Source of the DNA: Clostridium bowmanii
GTDB taxonomy: Bacteria > Bacillota > Clostridia > Clostridiales > Clostridiaceae
Reading direction: 5' to 3'
Assembly: GCF_018861315.1 (NCBI RefSeq)
Contig: NZ_JAHLDL010000017.1
Location: 35,537 to 99,536, forward strand
DNA: 64,000 nucleotides
Both the position numbers and the translations under genes were made by a program. Shown piece after piece: positions 36,882 through 46,185 of this stretch (position 1 is its first letter; every line of letters begins with the position of its first letter). Under the pieces are notes generated by a model. The model was not told the origin of the DNA, searched no databases, and saw only the letters and a list, made by a program, of their open reading frames with translations.

Positions 36882-37497
36882 ATGATCCCTTTAACCCAAA
36901 TTTAGCCGGTATAGAAAACAAGCCAGTTTTTCTATCAAATTCAATATCTTGAGTTGCATAAATTATATCAAAACCCGCTACCCACAATGTTACTATAGCG
37001 CCTAAAATAATTGGTGTTAATGCAAATTTACCTGTTACTGCAAGCCATGCTCCTACAGGAGCTCCAGCACAGGTAATACCTAAAACAATATGACATGCCC
37101 ACGTAAATCTCTTAGTATAGGAATAAATTATAAATAGAAAAAGTGCTTCTGGGGATAATATGAAACATAGAGTATTTAACTTATAGGCTGCTATTATAAA
37201 TATAGAAAAACAAAATATCACTATTCCTAAGGCTTCATAATCCTTAACTAATCCTTTTGGCATGTGTCTATTGGCAGTCCTAGGATTTTTTTTATCAATA
37301 TCTTTGTCTACGATTCTATTAAGAGCATTAGCACCATTTCTAGCTCCAGCAAGCGCAATTAATATTCAAAACATTGTTGTAGCGGTAGGTAACCCATCAG
37401 CTGCCCATATCATTGCTATTAAGGCGAAAGGAAGGGAAAACAGTGTATGAGAAAACATAACTAACTCTCCATAACTTTTAAGTTTCTTTAATACCAT
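36874..37497 (-). pseudogene. ubiA: UbiA prenyltransferase (DmkA/MqnP-like), broken
   Basis: The gene starts at ATG 37497 with an aggtggag ribosome binding site. It is interrupted by TGA at 37366-37368, where homologues have Trp, then continues with GARNGANALNRIVDKDIDKK (the first Asp-rich motif NxxxD) and, later, ATQDIEFDRKTGLFSIPAKFG (second Asp-rich motif). It stops after ~207 codons although these enzymes have ~285-290, so the last two or three helices are gone. UbiA-type enzymes join a polyprenyl tail to an aromatic acid in (demethyl)menaquinone synthesis. The next gene, UbiX, is truncated at the same point. Confidence 0.9.
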
Positions 37498-37560
37498 ATT
37501 CACTCCACCTCTTATCTACCATTTTTTTAATTTTATCCGACATTTCTATCATCTAAACAC

Positions 37561-38532
37561 TTAGAAGTTACGATTCAATAATTTTTGTGCTACATGTTTA
37601 ATTACTTGTTTGCTTTCACACTCAGGTAATTTTTCTATATAATCAAATGCTTTTTTAGTATACATATTAGCTAAATTTTGAGCTTTCTCTATCCCTTTAA
37701 ATTCATTAACTAATATATTTATTTCTTTTATATCCTCATTATTTAATGAAGAGTTGTCTAATATGGTGGAAATTCTATTTTCTCTATCCTCGGCCATAGC
37801 ATATATTAATGGTAAGGTATAATAACCTTTTATTAGATCACTTTGAGCATTTTTCCCAAGTTTATAACTATCTCCACTGTAATCCAGCAAATCGTCAATT
37901 ATTTGAAAAGCCATTCCAATATAATAACCAACTCTTCCCAGTAATTTTGAAGTCTTTTCATCACATTTAGATTCTTTTGCTCCAGTATAAAAGCTAATAG
38001 AAAATAGAGCTGCTGTTTTTCCTGATATAACCTTAATATATTTTCTAAGGCTTGTGTTTTTCAAATACCTCATATTATATTGTCTTATTTCACCCATACA
38101 TATCTTAGATATAGCTTTTGAAATATCTCTTAGATTTTCCGTGGAATAATCAAATCCAGATAACATTATAAAACATTGGCAAAATAAGAAATCACCTATA
38201 TACACTGCATATTCTTTACTATATTTGTGCTGCACCGTTTCTACTCCACGCCTGAGTTTAGATTCATCTACAACATCGTCATGAACTAAAGTTGCCATAT
38301 GCATCATTTCAATGGCAGCTCCTAAATTATGCATTTTATCCTTATCATATTCGCCAAATTTTGCTGAGAGTAGTAAAAAGGCAGGTCTTAACATTTTCCC
38401 ACCTGCATTCACTAGCGGAGAAATAGCTTCATCAAACTCTTTTTCACTAGATTTTACGTTTTTAACAATTATTCCAGTTATATCCTCTAATTCTTCTGTA
38501 ATATCAGGGTAATCTTCCCAAAATTTACTCAT
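37561..38532 (-). CDS. Polyprenyl diphosphate synthase (HepT/DmkB-like)
   Basis: A 323-aa trans-isoprenyl diphosphate synthase that builds the quinone side-chain. The first Asp-rich motif DDVVD is at residues 85-89 and the second, DDLLD, near residue 217, so both magnesium sites are intact. Bulky residues just before the first motif suggest a medium-length product. The gene is intact and heads an operon with UbiA, UbiX and an ABC importer, so its partner steps are broken but it is not. It corresponds in position and function to DmkB of the Listeria flavin-based electron transfer locus. Confidence 0.92.
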   Translation of the reverse strand: MSKFWEDYPDITEELEDITGIIVKNVKSSEKEFDEAISPLVNAGGKMLRPAFLLLSAKFGEYDKDKMHNLGAAIEMMHMATLVHDDVVDESKLRRGVETVQHKYSKEYAVYIGDFLFCQCFIMLSGFDYSTENLRDISKAISKICMGEIRQYNMRYLKNTSLRKYIKVISGKTAALFSISFYTGAKESKCDEKTSKLLGRVGYYIGMAFQIIDDLLDYSGDSYKLGKNAQSDLIKGYYTLPLIYAMAEDRENRISTILDNSSLNNEDIKEINILVNEFKGIEKAQNLANMYTKKAFDYIEKLPECESKQVIKHVAQKLLNRNF

Positions 38533-38599
38533 TTTATCACCTTGTCCAATTATTTTTTAATCTTACTAACAACAATCTACATTATTAATATTCCACTAT

Positions 38600-38644
38600 A
38601 AAATCAAGTGTCCTTTTAATTATTTTAAAAGGACACTTGATTTT
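38600..38644 (-). terminator. Terminator of the NADH dehydrogenase gene
   Basis: A perfect 18-bp stem (38600-38617 with 38627-38644) with a 9-base A/T loop, T-run on the minus strand. Confidence 0.9.
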
Positions 38645-38691
38645 AAAAATTCAATTTTTAGTTATAGCATTATTGTTTATATATTTTCTAA

Positions 38692-40536
38692 TTAATCTAC
38701 ATATAAATAAGATTTTTTAACCCATCCTACGCTCTTCCAGTATTTCTTTAAAATTGGTAACACATAATAATCCATACCAAAAGTGCTTCCAGATCCACCT
38801 ATAAGTGCAATTCCTGCTGCTATATACCATAACATTTCAGCAGGAGCCATCCCTGAAGTCCAGATCATTATACCCATTGCAATTGACATAAGTGAAGCTA
38901 ATGCGCTAAATAGCCCAACTATAAGCATTAATCCTACTAATATTTCTGCAATTACCATACCTGTTTGGAAAATTGTAGCTAAAACTGTATATCCGCCATC
39001 TCCTGAATAAAAGAAAGCATCCATAGACCATTTAACTATTTTCTCTATAAACCCTGGCACTGGTAATGCAACCCAGTTCTCTACTACTGCCTTTGCTCCG
39101 TCAGCTACAGCTGTTGCTGCTGTTGCTCCATCAACTACTGGTGCAGGTATCAAGAAAATTTTTGAAGGATCAGCTATTATTTTAGGTAATTTAGCAAGTC
39201 CTTCCGTTAACCACTTGTAACCAACAAACATTCTCAGTACTAATAACCAGAAATTTGGAGATGATTTTGCAAAATACCCACCCACCATACTTCTATTATC
39301 TTTAACATAAACAAACTCATGTAATAAGTATGACCAACATTTGTTAAATCCAGCAACCTGTATAAAATATACTATATTTATAAAGTGTTTTACGAATAAT
39401 GCAAAGAAACCTGATAAGGCAAAAAAATTCTTTCCTGCTCCAACGTTTGCTACACCATATTTACCGCCTACGCATACCATGGCACCATGGAATGAAGGTT
39501 TATAAGATTTCTTTTCTCCGCCCTTTACATCGGTGTAAACATTATGTGCAATTATAGCGGCAGATTCTTCTGCGTTTTCTACCATCTGAGGAAGTGGTCT
39601 TTCTTCGCCTTCAGGAATAAAGAAAATATTATCACCAACAACATAAACATTTTCATAATCTAAAGATTGCAATTTATCGTTAGTTACTATTCTTTTCCTT
39701 CCCTTTTGCTGTATGTCCATTTTCCCAATAATATCTGAACCCTCAACACCAGCTGTCCAAATTACTGAGTAGGTGCTAACCAGTCCATTATTTCTAATTG
39801 TGGCAGTGTCTGGTGTAACTTCTGTAATTCCAGCATTAGTTAGTACTGTAACACCTAGTTTATTCAGTCTTTTTTTAGTTTTTGCTTGTAACTTGTCCGG
39901 AAAATTAGGTAATATTTTTGGTAGGTCATCAGCCAAAATTAATGTTACTTCTTCTTTTCCTATGTAAAATTCCTTGCATAATCTTTCTTTCCACTCACCA
40001 AGTTCTCCCATCATTTCAACACCTGTGAAACCACCACCAACAACTATAAAAGTCAGAAGTTTCTTTCTTTCATCTTTGTCCGTCTGTTTTGCAGCTTTTC
40101 TGAACATTTGAAGGACATGTTCTCTTAATGCAACCGCATCTTCAAAAGACCATAATTTGTGACAAAATTCCTCGGCACCTTTTATACCAAAGTAAGTAGG
40201 CTTACATCCAGAACCAATTACTAGATAATCATATTCATAAGAATTATTTTCAGATTTCAAAACATTGTTTTTAAAATCCAAATCAGTAATTTCATCAAGT
40301 ACAACATTTACTTTTCTTTTAGCAAATATTTTTTTAAGATCAATTCTAATTGCATCTTCAGAAACTCTTCCGGCAGCTACTTCATGAAGTTCAGTAAGTA
40401 GTGTATGGTAGGGATTCTGGTCTATAAGAGTAATTTCTACCTCTTCATCTTTTTTGAACTTTTTTGCGAGTTTTTTGGCAGTTAAAACTCCACCATAACC
40501 TCCGCCAAGTATAGCTATTCTTTTCTTTTCACTCAT
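38692..40536 (-). CDS. ndh: Type II NADH dehydrogenase with C-terminal DoxX membrane domain
   Basis: Residues ~5-400 are an NDH-2 flavoprotein: FAD-binding GGGYGGVLTAKKLA, NAD-binding VVGGGFTGVEMMGEL and the second FAD motif YVVGDNIF. The C-terminal ~190 residues are four hydrophobic segments of the DoxX/DoxD type (LLVLRMFVGYKWLTEGLAKL ...). The 614-aa length is that of the fused clostridial/Listeria form (Ndh2 of the flavin-based extracellular electron transfer locus), which passes electrons from NADH to a membrane quinone. Upstream has no other respiratory gene; it ends at its own terminator just before the polyprenyl synthase operon. Confidence 0.92.
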   Translation of the reverse strand: MSEKKRIAILGGGYGGVLTAKKLAKKFKKDEEVEITLIDQNPYHTLLTELHEVAAGRVSEDAIRIDLKKIFAKRKVNVVLDEITDLDFKNNVLKSENNSYEYDYLVIGSGCKPTYFGIKGAEEFCHKLWSFEDAVALREHVLQMFRKAAKQTDKDERKKLLTFIVVGGGFTGVEMMGELGEWKERLCKEFYIGKEEVTLILADDLPKILPNFPDKLQAKTKKRLNKLGVTVLTNAGITEVTPDTATIRNNGLVSTYSVIWTAGVEGSDIIGKMDIQQKGRKRIVTNDKLQSLDYENVYVVGDNIFFIPEGEERPLPQMVENAEESAAIIAHNVYTDVKGGEKKSYKPSFHGAMVCVGGKYGVANVGAGKNFFALSGFFALFVKHFINIVYFIQVAGFNKCWSYLLHEFVYVKDNRSMVGGYFAKSSPNFWLLVLRMFVGYKWLTEGLAKLPKIIADPSKIFLIPAPVVDGATAATAVADGAKAVVENWVALPVPGFIEKIVKWSMDAFFYSGDGGYTVLATIFQTGMVIAEILVGLMLIVGLFSALASLMSIAMGIMIWTSGMAPAEMLWYIAAGIALIGGSGSTFGMDYYVLPILKKYWKSVGWVKKSYLYVD

Positions 40537-40956
40537 ACTATATCCCCCTCAGTTTGTGAATTATTATTAATAGAACTACTTAAGTAAAAAAAATATAATT
40601 TAATTTTACTTAAATTGTAAAATCATTAAAACATTGTTCTACAATAAATTATATGCGTTATTTACAGTGTTATCTACTTTTTATTTCTTTAAACTTTACT
40701 AGTTAAAATTTTATCATAATAATTATAATCAAGCAAATAAACAGGCGATTTGTTCATTAATAATATGTTTTGTTAATTAAGTTCATGGATATATTAAATA
40801 GGTGGTTTGTTGGTGTTTACACTAAGTTAAATACGTGTTATGCTAACTTCGTTATTTACATTTCATTACAGTGTTTTATATTATTTTATTTGCTATTTCA
40901 CCTTCTCTTAACTTTGCGTATTATAATATTTTGTGAAAGTTATACTAATTGTGTAA
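40537..40956. other. AT-rich spacer
   Basis: Divergent spacer between ndh (minus) and the aminotransferase remnant (plus). No gene, RNA or clear repeat is seen. The 70-codon open frame at 40770-40982 has no ribosome binding site and runs into the remnant in another phase. Confidence 0.5.
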
Positions 40957-41472
40957 CTAAAATTACAAGATTTATCTACTGAACCAATAGTTACTCTCGC
41001 AGAAAAGCTTTCATCTGTATTACCTGGGGATATTAATCATTCTTTTTTTTGCTGCAGCGGTTCAGAGGCTAATGAAGGTGCACTCTTACTTGCTCGACTT
41101 TATACGGGAAAAAATGAATTTATTTCATTAAATAATAGCTTACATGGTAGAACTTATTTGACTATGAGTGTTACAGGACTACCTATGTGGAGAGCAGATC
41201 CTATGCTTTCTGATTGCGTTACCTTTGTACCTAATGTTTATAGCAAAGAGAAAACTCTTGATGAAGCTGCTACGGATTCCTTAAAAGCTATTGAAGATGT
41301 AATATCTTCTAAAGGTGCAGATAAAATTGCAGCCTTAATTGCAGAGCCCATTCAAGGTAATAGTGGCATTATAACTCCACCTCAGTGGTACTTTAAGAAA
41401 TTGAAGACAATTCTTGAGAAAAATGGCATATTGCTTATCATAGATGAAGTTCAAACAGGCAAGAACTACTAA
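40957..41472 (+). pseudogene. Class III aminotransferase fragment
   Basis: An internal piece of a PLP-dependent class III (ornithine/4-aminobutyrate-type) aminotransferase. It starts abruptly after a TAA and encodes SEANEGALLLARLYTG, LHGRTY, AALIAEPIQGNSGI and LLIIDEVQTG. The expected FGRTGK and the PLP lysine follow-on are absent: directly after DEVQTG the frame reads KNY and stops. About 100 N-terminal and 180 C-terminal residues are lost. The 3' break abuts a U32 peptidase fragment. Confidence 0.85.
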
Positions 41473-42172
41473 GATATACCTAGCTTTCCCAAGAATGATG
41501 TTTGAAGAGGATTTTTCTAAATACAACCAATTACTTCTAGAAAACGACTTAGGTCTTGATGGTTTAATTGTAACAAATATAGGAGCTATTCATAAATACA
41601 AGTCATTAGGACTTGAGCTTATTGGTGATTATTCTCTAAATATTTATAATCACACTGCAGCTAGTTTCTATGAAAAACAAGGTTTATCTATTGCTACTCT
41701 TTCTTTAGAAACACCACTGCTTGATGCTAAAGAAACTATTATTAAATCAAAAATCCCCATTGAAATTGTAGTTCATGGTTCTCCATCTGTTATGTATATG
41801 GATTATGATTTATATGAGAACACTAAAATTTTAGAGCCTTCGAAACGTGAAGACAATTCTCTCATTCCTAACAATGTATTAGTTTTAGTTGATGAAAAAG
41901 CACATGAACACCCAATATATAGAGATAGTTATGGAAGAAACCATATGACACTTTATAAAGAGCTTTGTTATCTTCCTTTTTTAAAAGAACTTAATGATAT
42001 TGGTGTAAATCATTTTAGAATTGAAGCCAGCCATTACGATACTATTAAGCTACGAAAAATGCTAAGAATTTACAAAGAGGCAATTAATGATTTAAGCAAA
42101 TGTGAAGGCTTATTCCATAGCCTAGATTCTATTAATCTTGGATTTACTCTTGGAGCTTTTCAATTTATTTAA
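41473..42172 (+). pseudogene. 3' half of a U32-family peptidase
   Basis: The frame encodes IYLAFPRM, LLLENDLGLDGLIVTNIGA, LELIGDYSLNIYNH and EIVVHGSPSVMYM, all typical of the middle and end of peptidase U32 proteins (collagenase-like, with roles in 23S rRNA or tRNA modification). The first ~70-100 residues are replaced by aminotransferase sequence in a different phase. An ATG at 41444 opens the frame but has no ribosome binding site. It is therefore most likely silent. Confidence 0.85.
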
Positions 42173-42210
42173 CAAAAAAACAAATAAAAGGACTAATAGT
42201 TTAGAAAATC

Positions 42211-42252
42211 AAAGAAACCCCCTACAGCTTATCTGGTTGTGGAGGTTTCTTT
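42211..42252 (+). terminator. Terminator of the former U32 gene
   Basis: aaagaaacc (42211-42219) pairs with ggtttcttt (42244-42252), with partly mismatched C/G pairing inside and a T-rich end. Confidence 0.7.
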
Positions 42253-42318
42253 AATTAGACTATGAAGATATATACACTAACTTTTTGAATTATGCGTTAT
42301 TTTCATTTTTCTAATATC

Positions 42319-43512
42319 TTATGAATTAACAACTTCTAATGTATCTCTTGCTATCATTAACTCTTCATTGGTAGGTATAACAAAAACTTTCACTTTTGAA
42401 TCTGCTGTACTTATTTCTGCCGCGATGCCTATAACATTATTTTTTTCTCGATCTATTTTAACACCTAAAAATTCTAATCCTTTGCAACAGGCTTCTCTAG
42501 ATTTCGATGAATTTTCACCAACTCCAGCAGTAAATATGATACAATCTACACCCTCTAAGGCACCTGCATAAGCACAAATGAACCTTCTAACTTCATAATG
42601 AAAAACATCTAAAGCGAGTTGTGCTCTTTCATTGTCCTTAGCTGCAGCCCAAAGATCTCTAAAGTCACTACTTATTCCAGAAATCCCTAGCACTCCTGAT
42701 TTTTTATTAAGTATATCTGATACTTGTTCTGGAGACAATGATAATTCTTCCATCAAGAAGGTTATAATTGATGGATCTATATTTCCTGATCTTGTTCCCA
42801 TAGCAATCCCTGCAAGAGGTGTGAATCCCATGCTTGTATCAATGGATATACCTCCTTTAATTGCAGCAATACTTGCTCCATTTCCTAAATGACAGGAAAC
42901 GATTTTTAAATCTTTAATATCTTTGTTCATCATTTTTGAAGCTACCCGGGACACATATTTATGTGAAGTTCCGTGGAATCCGTATTTTCTTATTTTATGC
43001 TTCTCATATAATTCATATGGTAGTGCATAAATATATGCATACTTTGGCATATTTTGATGAAAGGCCGTATCAAAAACTGCTACCATTGGAGTGCTTGGCA
43101 TAAGCGCCTTGCAACTATTAATTCCAATAATATTTGGTGGATTATGAAGTGGTGCGAGTTTTGAGCAACTTTCTAAAGCCTTCATTACTTCTTCATCAAT
43201 TAATACAGACTTAGAATAGTATTCTCCACCATGAACCACTCTATGACCTACCGATGAAATTTCGTCTACACTTTTGATTACTCCATTAGTTTTATCTATT
43301 AGTGTTTCAAGAACCAACTTAATTGCATCTTTATGATCTTGCATATTTTGTTTTACTATATATTTTTCTCGGCCTTCAACCTTTTGGCTTAAAACTGTTC
43401 CTTCACTGCCAATCCTCTCAATAAGTCCTTGTGCTAAACACCTTTCATCTTGCATATTGATAAGTTGGTATTTTAGAGAAGAACTACCACAGTTAATTAC
43501 TAATACTTTCAT
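42319..43512 (-). CDS. ackA: Acetate kinase
   Basis: Catalyses acetyl phosphate + ADP to acetate + ATP. The N-terminal signature [15 protein letters not shown], the GHRVVHGG motif and the later [18 protein letters not shown] are all present, in 397 aa, the normal length. In most clostridia ackA lies directly after pta, but here the gene upstream on the strand is a small unknown one, and no pta is in the window. A ribosome binding site (gggg) precedes the ATG. Confidence 0.96.
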   Translation of the reverse strand: MKVLVINCGSSSLKYQLINMQDERCLAQGLIERIGSEGTVLSQKVEGREKYIVKQNMQDHKDAIKLVLETLIDKTNGVIKSVDEISSVGHRVVHGGEYYSKSVLIDEEVMKALESCSKLAPLHNPPNIIGINSCKALMPSTPMVAVFDTAFHQNMPKYAYIYALPYELYEKHKIRKYGFHGTSHKYVSRVASKMMNKDIKDLKIVSCHLGNGASIAAIKGGISIDTSMGFTPLAGIAMGTRSGNIDPSIITFLMEELSLSPEQVSDILNKKSGVLGISGISSDFRDLWAAAKDNERAQLALDVFHYEVRRFICAYAGALEGVDCIIFTAGVGENSSKSREACCKGLEFLGVKIDREKNNVIGIAAEISTADSKVKVFVIPTNEELMIARDTLEVVNS

Positions 43513-43564
43513 AAATAAATTCCCCTTTGTGCATGATTATAGCAATTATTCCAGATTATATATT

Positions 43565-43936
43565 CTACATATCTCTTGGGTCTATATCACTAATCATTTT
43601 TATTTTACCTAATATGTACCATTTGGCTTCTTGATTTTCCTTTTCAATTCTATATACTTTTCCAAGTATTTTAGCCTTAGACATAACTCCTGCGAGTGAT
43701 CCTACAAATGAAGGTGTATTTAATTGAGCTTTCTTGTTTTTTTTCACATAATCAATGTTATCAACAATAGGCTCTTTGGGAAGGTTACTGTTAATTTCTT
43801 TACTAGTTTTAGCTGTCTCTTTGCTAACAGCACCTAATTTTTCTAATACTTTGTAAACTTCTTCCATCTTACGTTTTTTTCTTTCAATACTTATACTAGG
43901 ACTTTCAATTTCTTCGTGTTCTACTAATTTTTTCAT
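43565..43936 (-). CDS. Hypothetical protein (123 aa)
   Basis: A lysine- and glutamate-rich protein, probably disordered at the N-terminus, with a more ordered C-terminal part (KAKILGKVYRIEKENQEAKWYILGKI). The frame opens 6 bases earlier, but the gaaagga ribosome binding site fits the second ATG (43936) best. It precedes ackA on the same strand with a 50-bp gap, so they may share a transcript. No family recognised. Confidence 0.65.
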   Translation of the reverse strand: MKKLVEHEEIESPSISIERKKRKMEEVYKVLEKLGAVSKETAKTSKEINSNLPKEPIVDNIDYVKKNKKAQLNTPSFVGSLAGVMSKAKILGKVYRIEKENQEAKWYILGKIKMISDIDPRDM

Positions 43937-44021
43937 AATCATCGTTCCTTTCTTAAATCAACAATTGTCTAACAAATGCGTTTATATCTATTATATCATG
44001 CTTTGCAACACTTTTAAGACA

Positions 44022-44762
44022 TTATTTCATTTCAGTCAAATTGCTCCAATATTTTTTAGGCATAAGTTGCATCTGAAGTCTCTCATTTGTTCTTTCTTTT
44101 ATGGCAATACTTTTATGAAATGCCTTCCAAAGATTTTGATAGAACAATTCTTTTTCCTCATGACTTTCCAATTTTTCAAATTTTAAATCCCTAAGTATCC
44201 ATTCATTATTTTCATAAACTATACCGATCTTTCTCTTTACATCATGAATTACCCACTTTTCATTTGTGAGTCTTGCTTTAAAATGATTTCCTATTAACTC
44301 AAGAATATTATAAGTAGGCTCAATTGAAGCATACAAGATGTTATTAAATTCTTGAAATCTAACTAATCCTAAAAATCTGTGGGCTTCAAACCCCACTTTT
44401 CTAGAATATTTTTGTACTTCATTTACTGTTGCGTCTATTAGCAAATCATTTACTTTACTACCTATCTTAAATCCTATCTGTATATATTTAAATAATTTTA
44501 ATTCTATTCCCTGTGCCTCAGACAAAAATGCTTGATATACATGACTTAAAGTATCTTGTGATATTTTTTCTAATATAGCCATATATACCTTATTGGACTT
44601 TACCATATCAGTCTCTATAAGTATGTCATTATATAGGATGTTGAAATTATACCTATTTTCCGACTCTATACTATCTGGTATTTTATTATAATAGCAAGAG
44701 TGTATAACTGATAGAAAGCCATCAAAGCTTCCATCATAAATATATCTAACCAAACAAATCAC
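44022..44762 (-). CDS. TIGR03915-family putative DNA metabolism protein
   Basis: A 246-aa protein beginning with VRYIYDGSFDGFLSVI and ending with a W-rich segment (MPKKYWSNLTEM); this is the TIGR03915 pattern. It always travels with a TIGR03916 radical SAM protein, here immediately upstream with a 17-bp overlap. In other species the pair sits near uracil-DNA glycosylase UdgX-type genes and is proposed to act in DNA repair. The Ogt gene on the other side supports that setting. Function is unproven. Confidence 0.85.
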   Translation of the reverse strand: MICLVRYIYDGSFDGFLSVIHSCYYNKIPDSIESENRYNFNILYNDILIETDMVKSNKVYMAILEKISQDTLSHVYQAFLSEAQGIELKLFKYIQIGFKIGSKVNDLLIDATVNEVQKYSRKVGFEAHRFLGLVRFQEFNNILYASIEPTYNILELIGNHFKARLTNEKWVIHDVKRKIGIVYENNEWILRDLKFEKLESHEEKELFYQNLWKAFHKSIAIKERTNERLQMQLMPKKYWSNLTEMK

Positions 44763-46008
44763 TCCTTTGGATAAATAAACTTAGTTGCTCCGGCTTATCA
44801 AAGCTTTCATAATCTAATAAATAATTTTTAAGCCTTTCCCTTTCCATATCCTTATCTCCATAAAATTTTCCACTACAGGTTAAAAAGTATCTAGCTCTTT
44901 TAAGCACAATTCCTATTTTCTTCAGGTTATCATAAGAAAGATTACAAAGTCTTCTCGCTCTTATAATCCTTAAAGCTGATGTTACTCCTATACCTGGAAC
45001 TCTGAGTAATGTCTCATAAGGAGCATTATTTACCTCCACAGGGAATTTGTCTAAATTATTTAATGCCCAAAAGGCTTTAGGATCTAAATCTATATCAAAA
45101 TTAGGATTTTGTTTATCTAATAATTCATTAGCCTTAAATCCATAATACCTCAAAAGCCAATCTGCCTGATACATTCTATGCTCTTTTAAAAGTGGAGGGG
45201 TAGTCTGAATGGCTGGTAAATTTATATGTGATACCACTGGAACATAAGCAGAATAGTAAACTCTCTTAAGTCCAAAAGTATTATATAACCCTTCAGTAAG
45301 ACTAATTACACTTAAATCACTTTCATTAGTTGCACCAACCATTATCTGCGTACTTTGTCCCCCGGGGGTAAACTTGGGAGACTTAAAACCTTTTTTCTTA
45401 TATTCAGTGGATTCTATTATGCTTTGGGTAATAAGTCCCATAGGTTTTAATATTGCATCCTTACTCTTTTGAGGTGCTAATAGCTTTAAACTTCTTTCCG
45501 ATGGTAATTCAATATTTACACTCATTCTATCTGCGTACAAGCCTGCCTCATAAATGAACTTTGGATCAGCACCTGGAATAGCCTTTACATGAATATATCC
45601 ATTGAATTTATGAATTAGCCTTAAATCTTTTACAATCTTAACTAAGTTTTCCATTGTGTAATCTGGACTTCGCTCTACCCCAGAACTTAAGAACAATCCT
45701 TCAATATAATTCCTTCTATAGAAATTCATAGTTAAGTCAACTACTTCTTTAGGTGTGAAACTAGTTCTCTCTAAATCATTGCTAGCTCTATTAATACAAT
45801 ATTTACAATCATATATGCATTTATTAGTATACAAGATCTTAAGTAGTGAGATACATCTACCATCCTGTGACCAGGAATGGCAAATACCTGATGATGCTGC
45901 ATTTCCTATTCCGCCCTTTGTATTCTTTCTATTGGAGCCACTAGAAGAACAAGAAGCATCATACTTTGCTGAATTAGATAATATTTCAAGCTTTCTCATT
46001 ACATCCAT
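44746..46008 (-). CDS. TIGR03916-family radical SAM protein, putative DNA repair
   Basis: A radical SAM protein (420 aa) with CxxxCxxC cysteines at residues 64, 68 and 71 (KCIYDCKYC), followed by a C-terminal helix-hairpin-helix-like region (RVPGIGVTSALRIIRARR) suited to DNA binding. The upstream in-frame TTG at 46023 is replaced by ATG 46008, which has a gggagg ribosome binding site at ideal spacing. A LexA-type box and a SigA promoter lie just upstream. It is translated together with the overlapping TIGR03915 gene. Confidence 0.88.
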   Translation of the reverse strand: MDVMRKLEILSNSAKYDASCSSSGSNRKNTKGGIGNAASSGICHSWSQDGRCISLLKILYTNKCIYDCKYCINRASNDLERTSFTPKEVVDLTMNFYRRNYIEGLFLSSGVERSPDYTMENLVKIVKDLRLIHKFNGYIHVKAIPGADPKFIYEAGLYADRMSVNIELPSERSLKLLAPQKSKDAILKPMGLITQSIIESTEYKKKGFKSPKFTPGGQSTQIMVGATNESDLSVISLTEGLYNTFGLKRVYYSAYVPVVSHINLPAIQTTPPLLKEHRMYQADWLLRYYGFKANELLDKQNPNFDIDLDPKAFWALNNLDKFPVEVNNAPYETLLRVPGIGVTSALRIIRARRLCNLSYDNLKKIGIVLKRARYFLTCSGKFYGDKDMERERLKNYLLDYESFDKPEQLSLFIQRSDLFG

Positions 46009-46021
46009 TTTATCGCCTCCC

Positions 46022-46033
46022 AAACGTTTGTTC
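46022..46033 (-). promoter_or_regulatory. LexA/SOS box upstream of the DNA-repair pair
   Basis: On the minus strand GAACAAACGTTT fits the Gram-positive LexA core GAAC-RNRY-GTTY at every position. It overlaps the predicted transcription start (+1 to about +12) of the TIGR03916/TIGR03915 operon. Confidence 0.6.
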
Positions 46034-46040
46034 TTATTTT

Positions 46041-46069
46041 ATCATATTTACTGTAAAAAGAGAATACAA
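46041..46069 (-). promoter_or_regulatory. Promoter of the TIGR03916/TIGR03915 operon
   Basis: TTGTAT (-35, RC of 46064-46069), 17-bp spacer, TATGAT (-10, RC of 46041-46046). Transcription would start near 46034, right at the LexA-type box. Confidence 0.65.
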
Positions 46070-46185
46070 TTCTCTCAAAAACAATTTATTTTATAAACAA
46101 AATAAGGCCTCTAAATCTGGACAGGATTGAAATCTTATGTTACCTTTTATTTATATAGATTATTTTATAATTGAGGAGGACTTCT

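Noticed and set aside
35686..37497. TGA read as tryptophan across the genome
   Set aside because: The same genes, and others in the window, end in TGA and use TGG for Trp, so a changed code is unlikely.
40770..40982. 70-codon plus-strand open frame before the aminotransferase remnant
   Set aside because: No ribosome binding site and hydrophobic low-complexity translation of AT-rich spacer.
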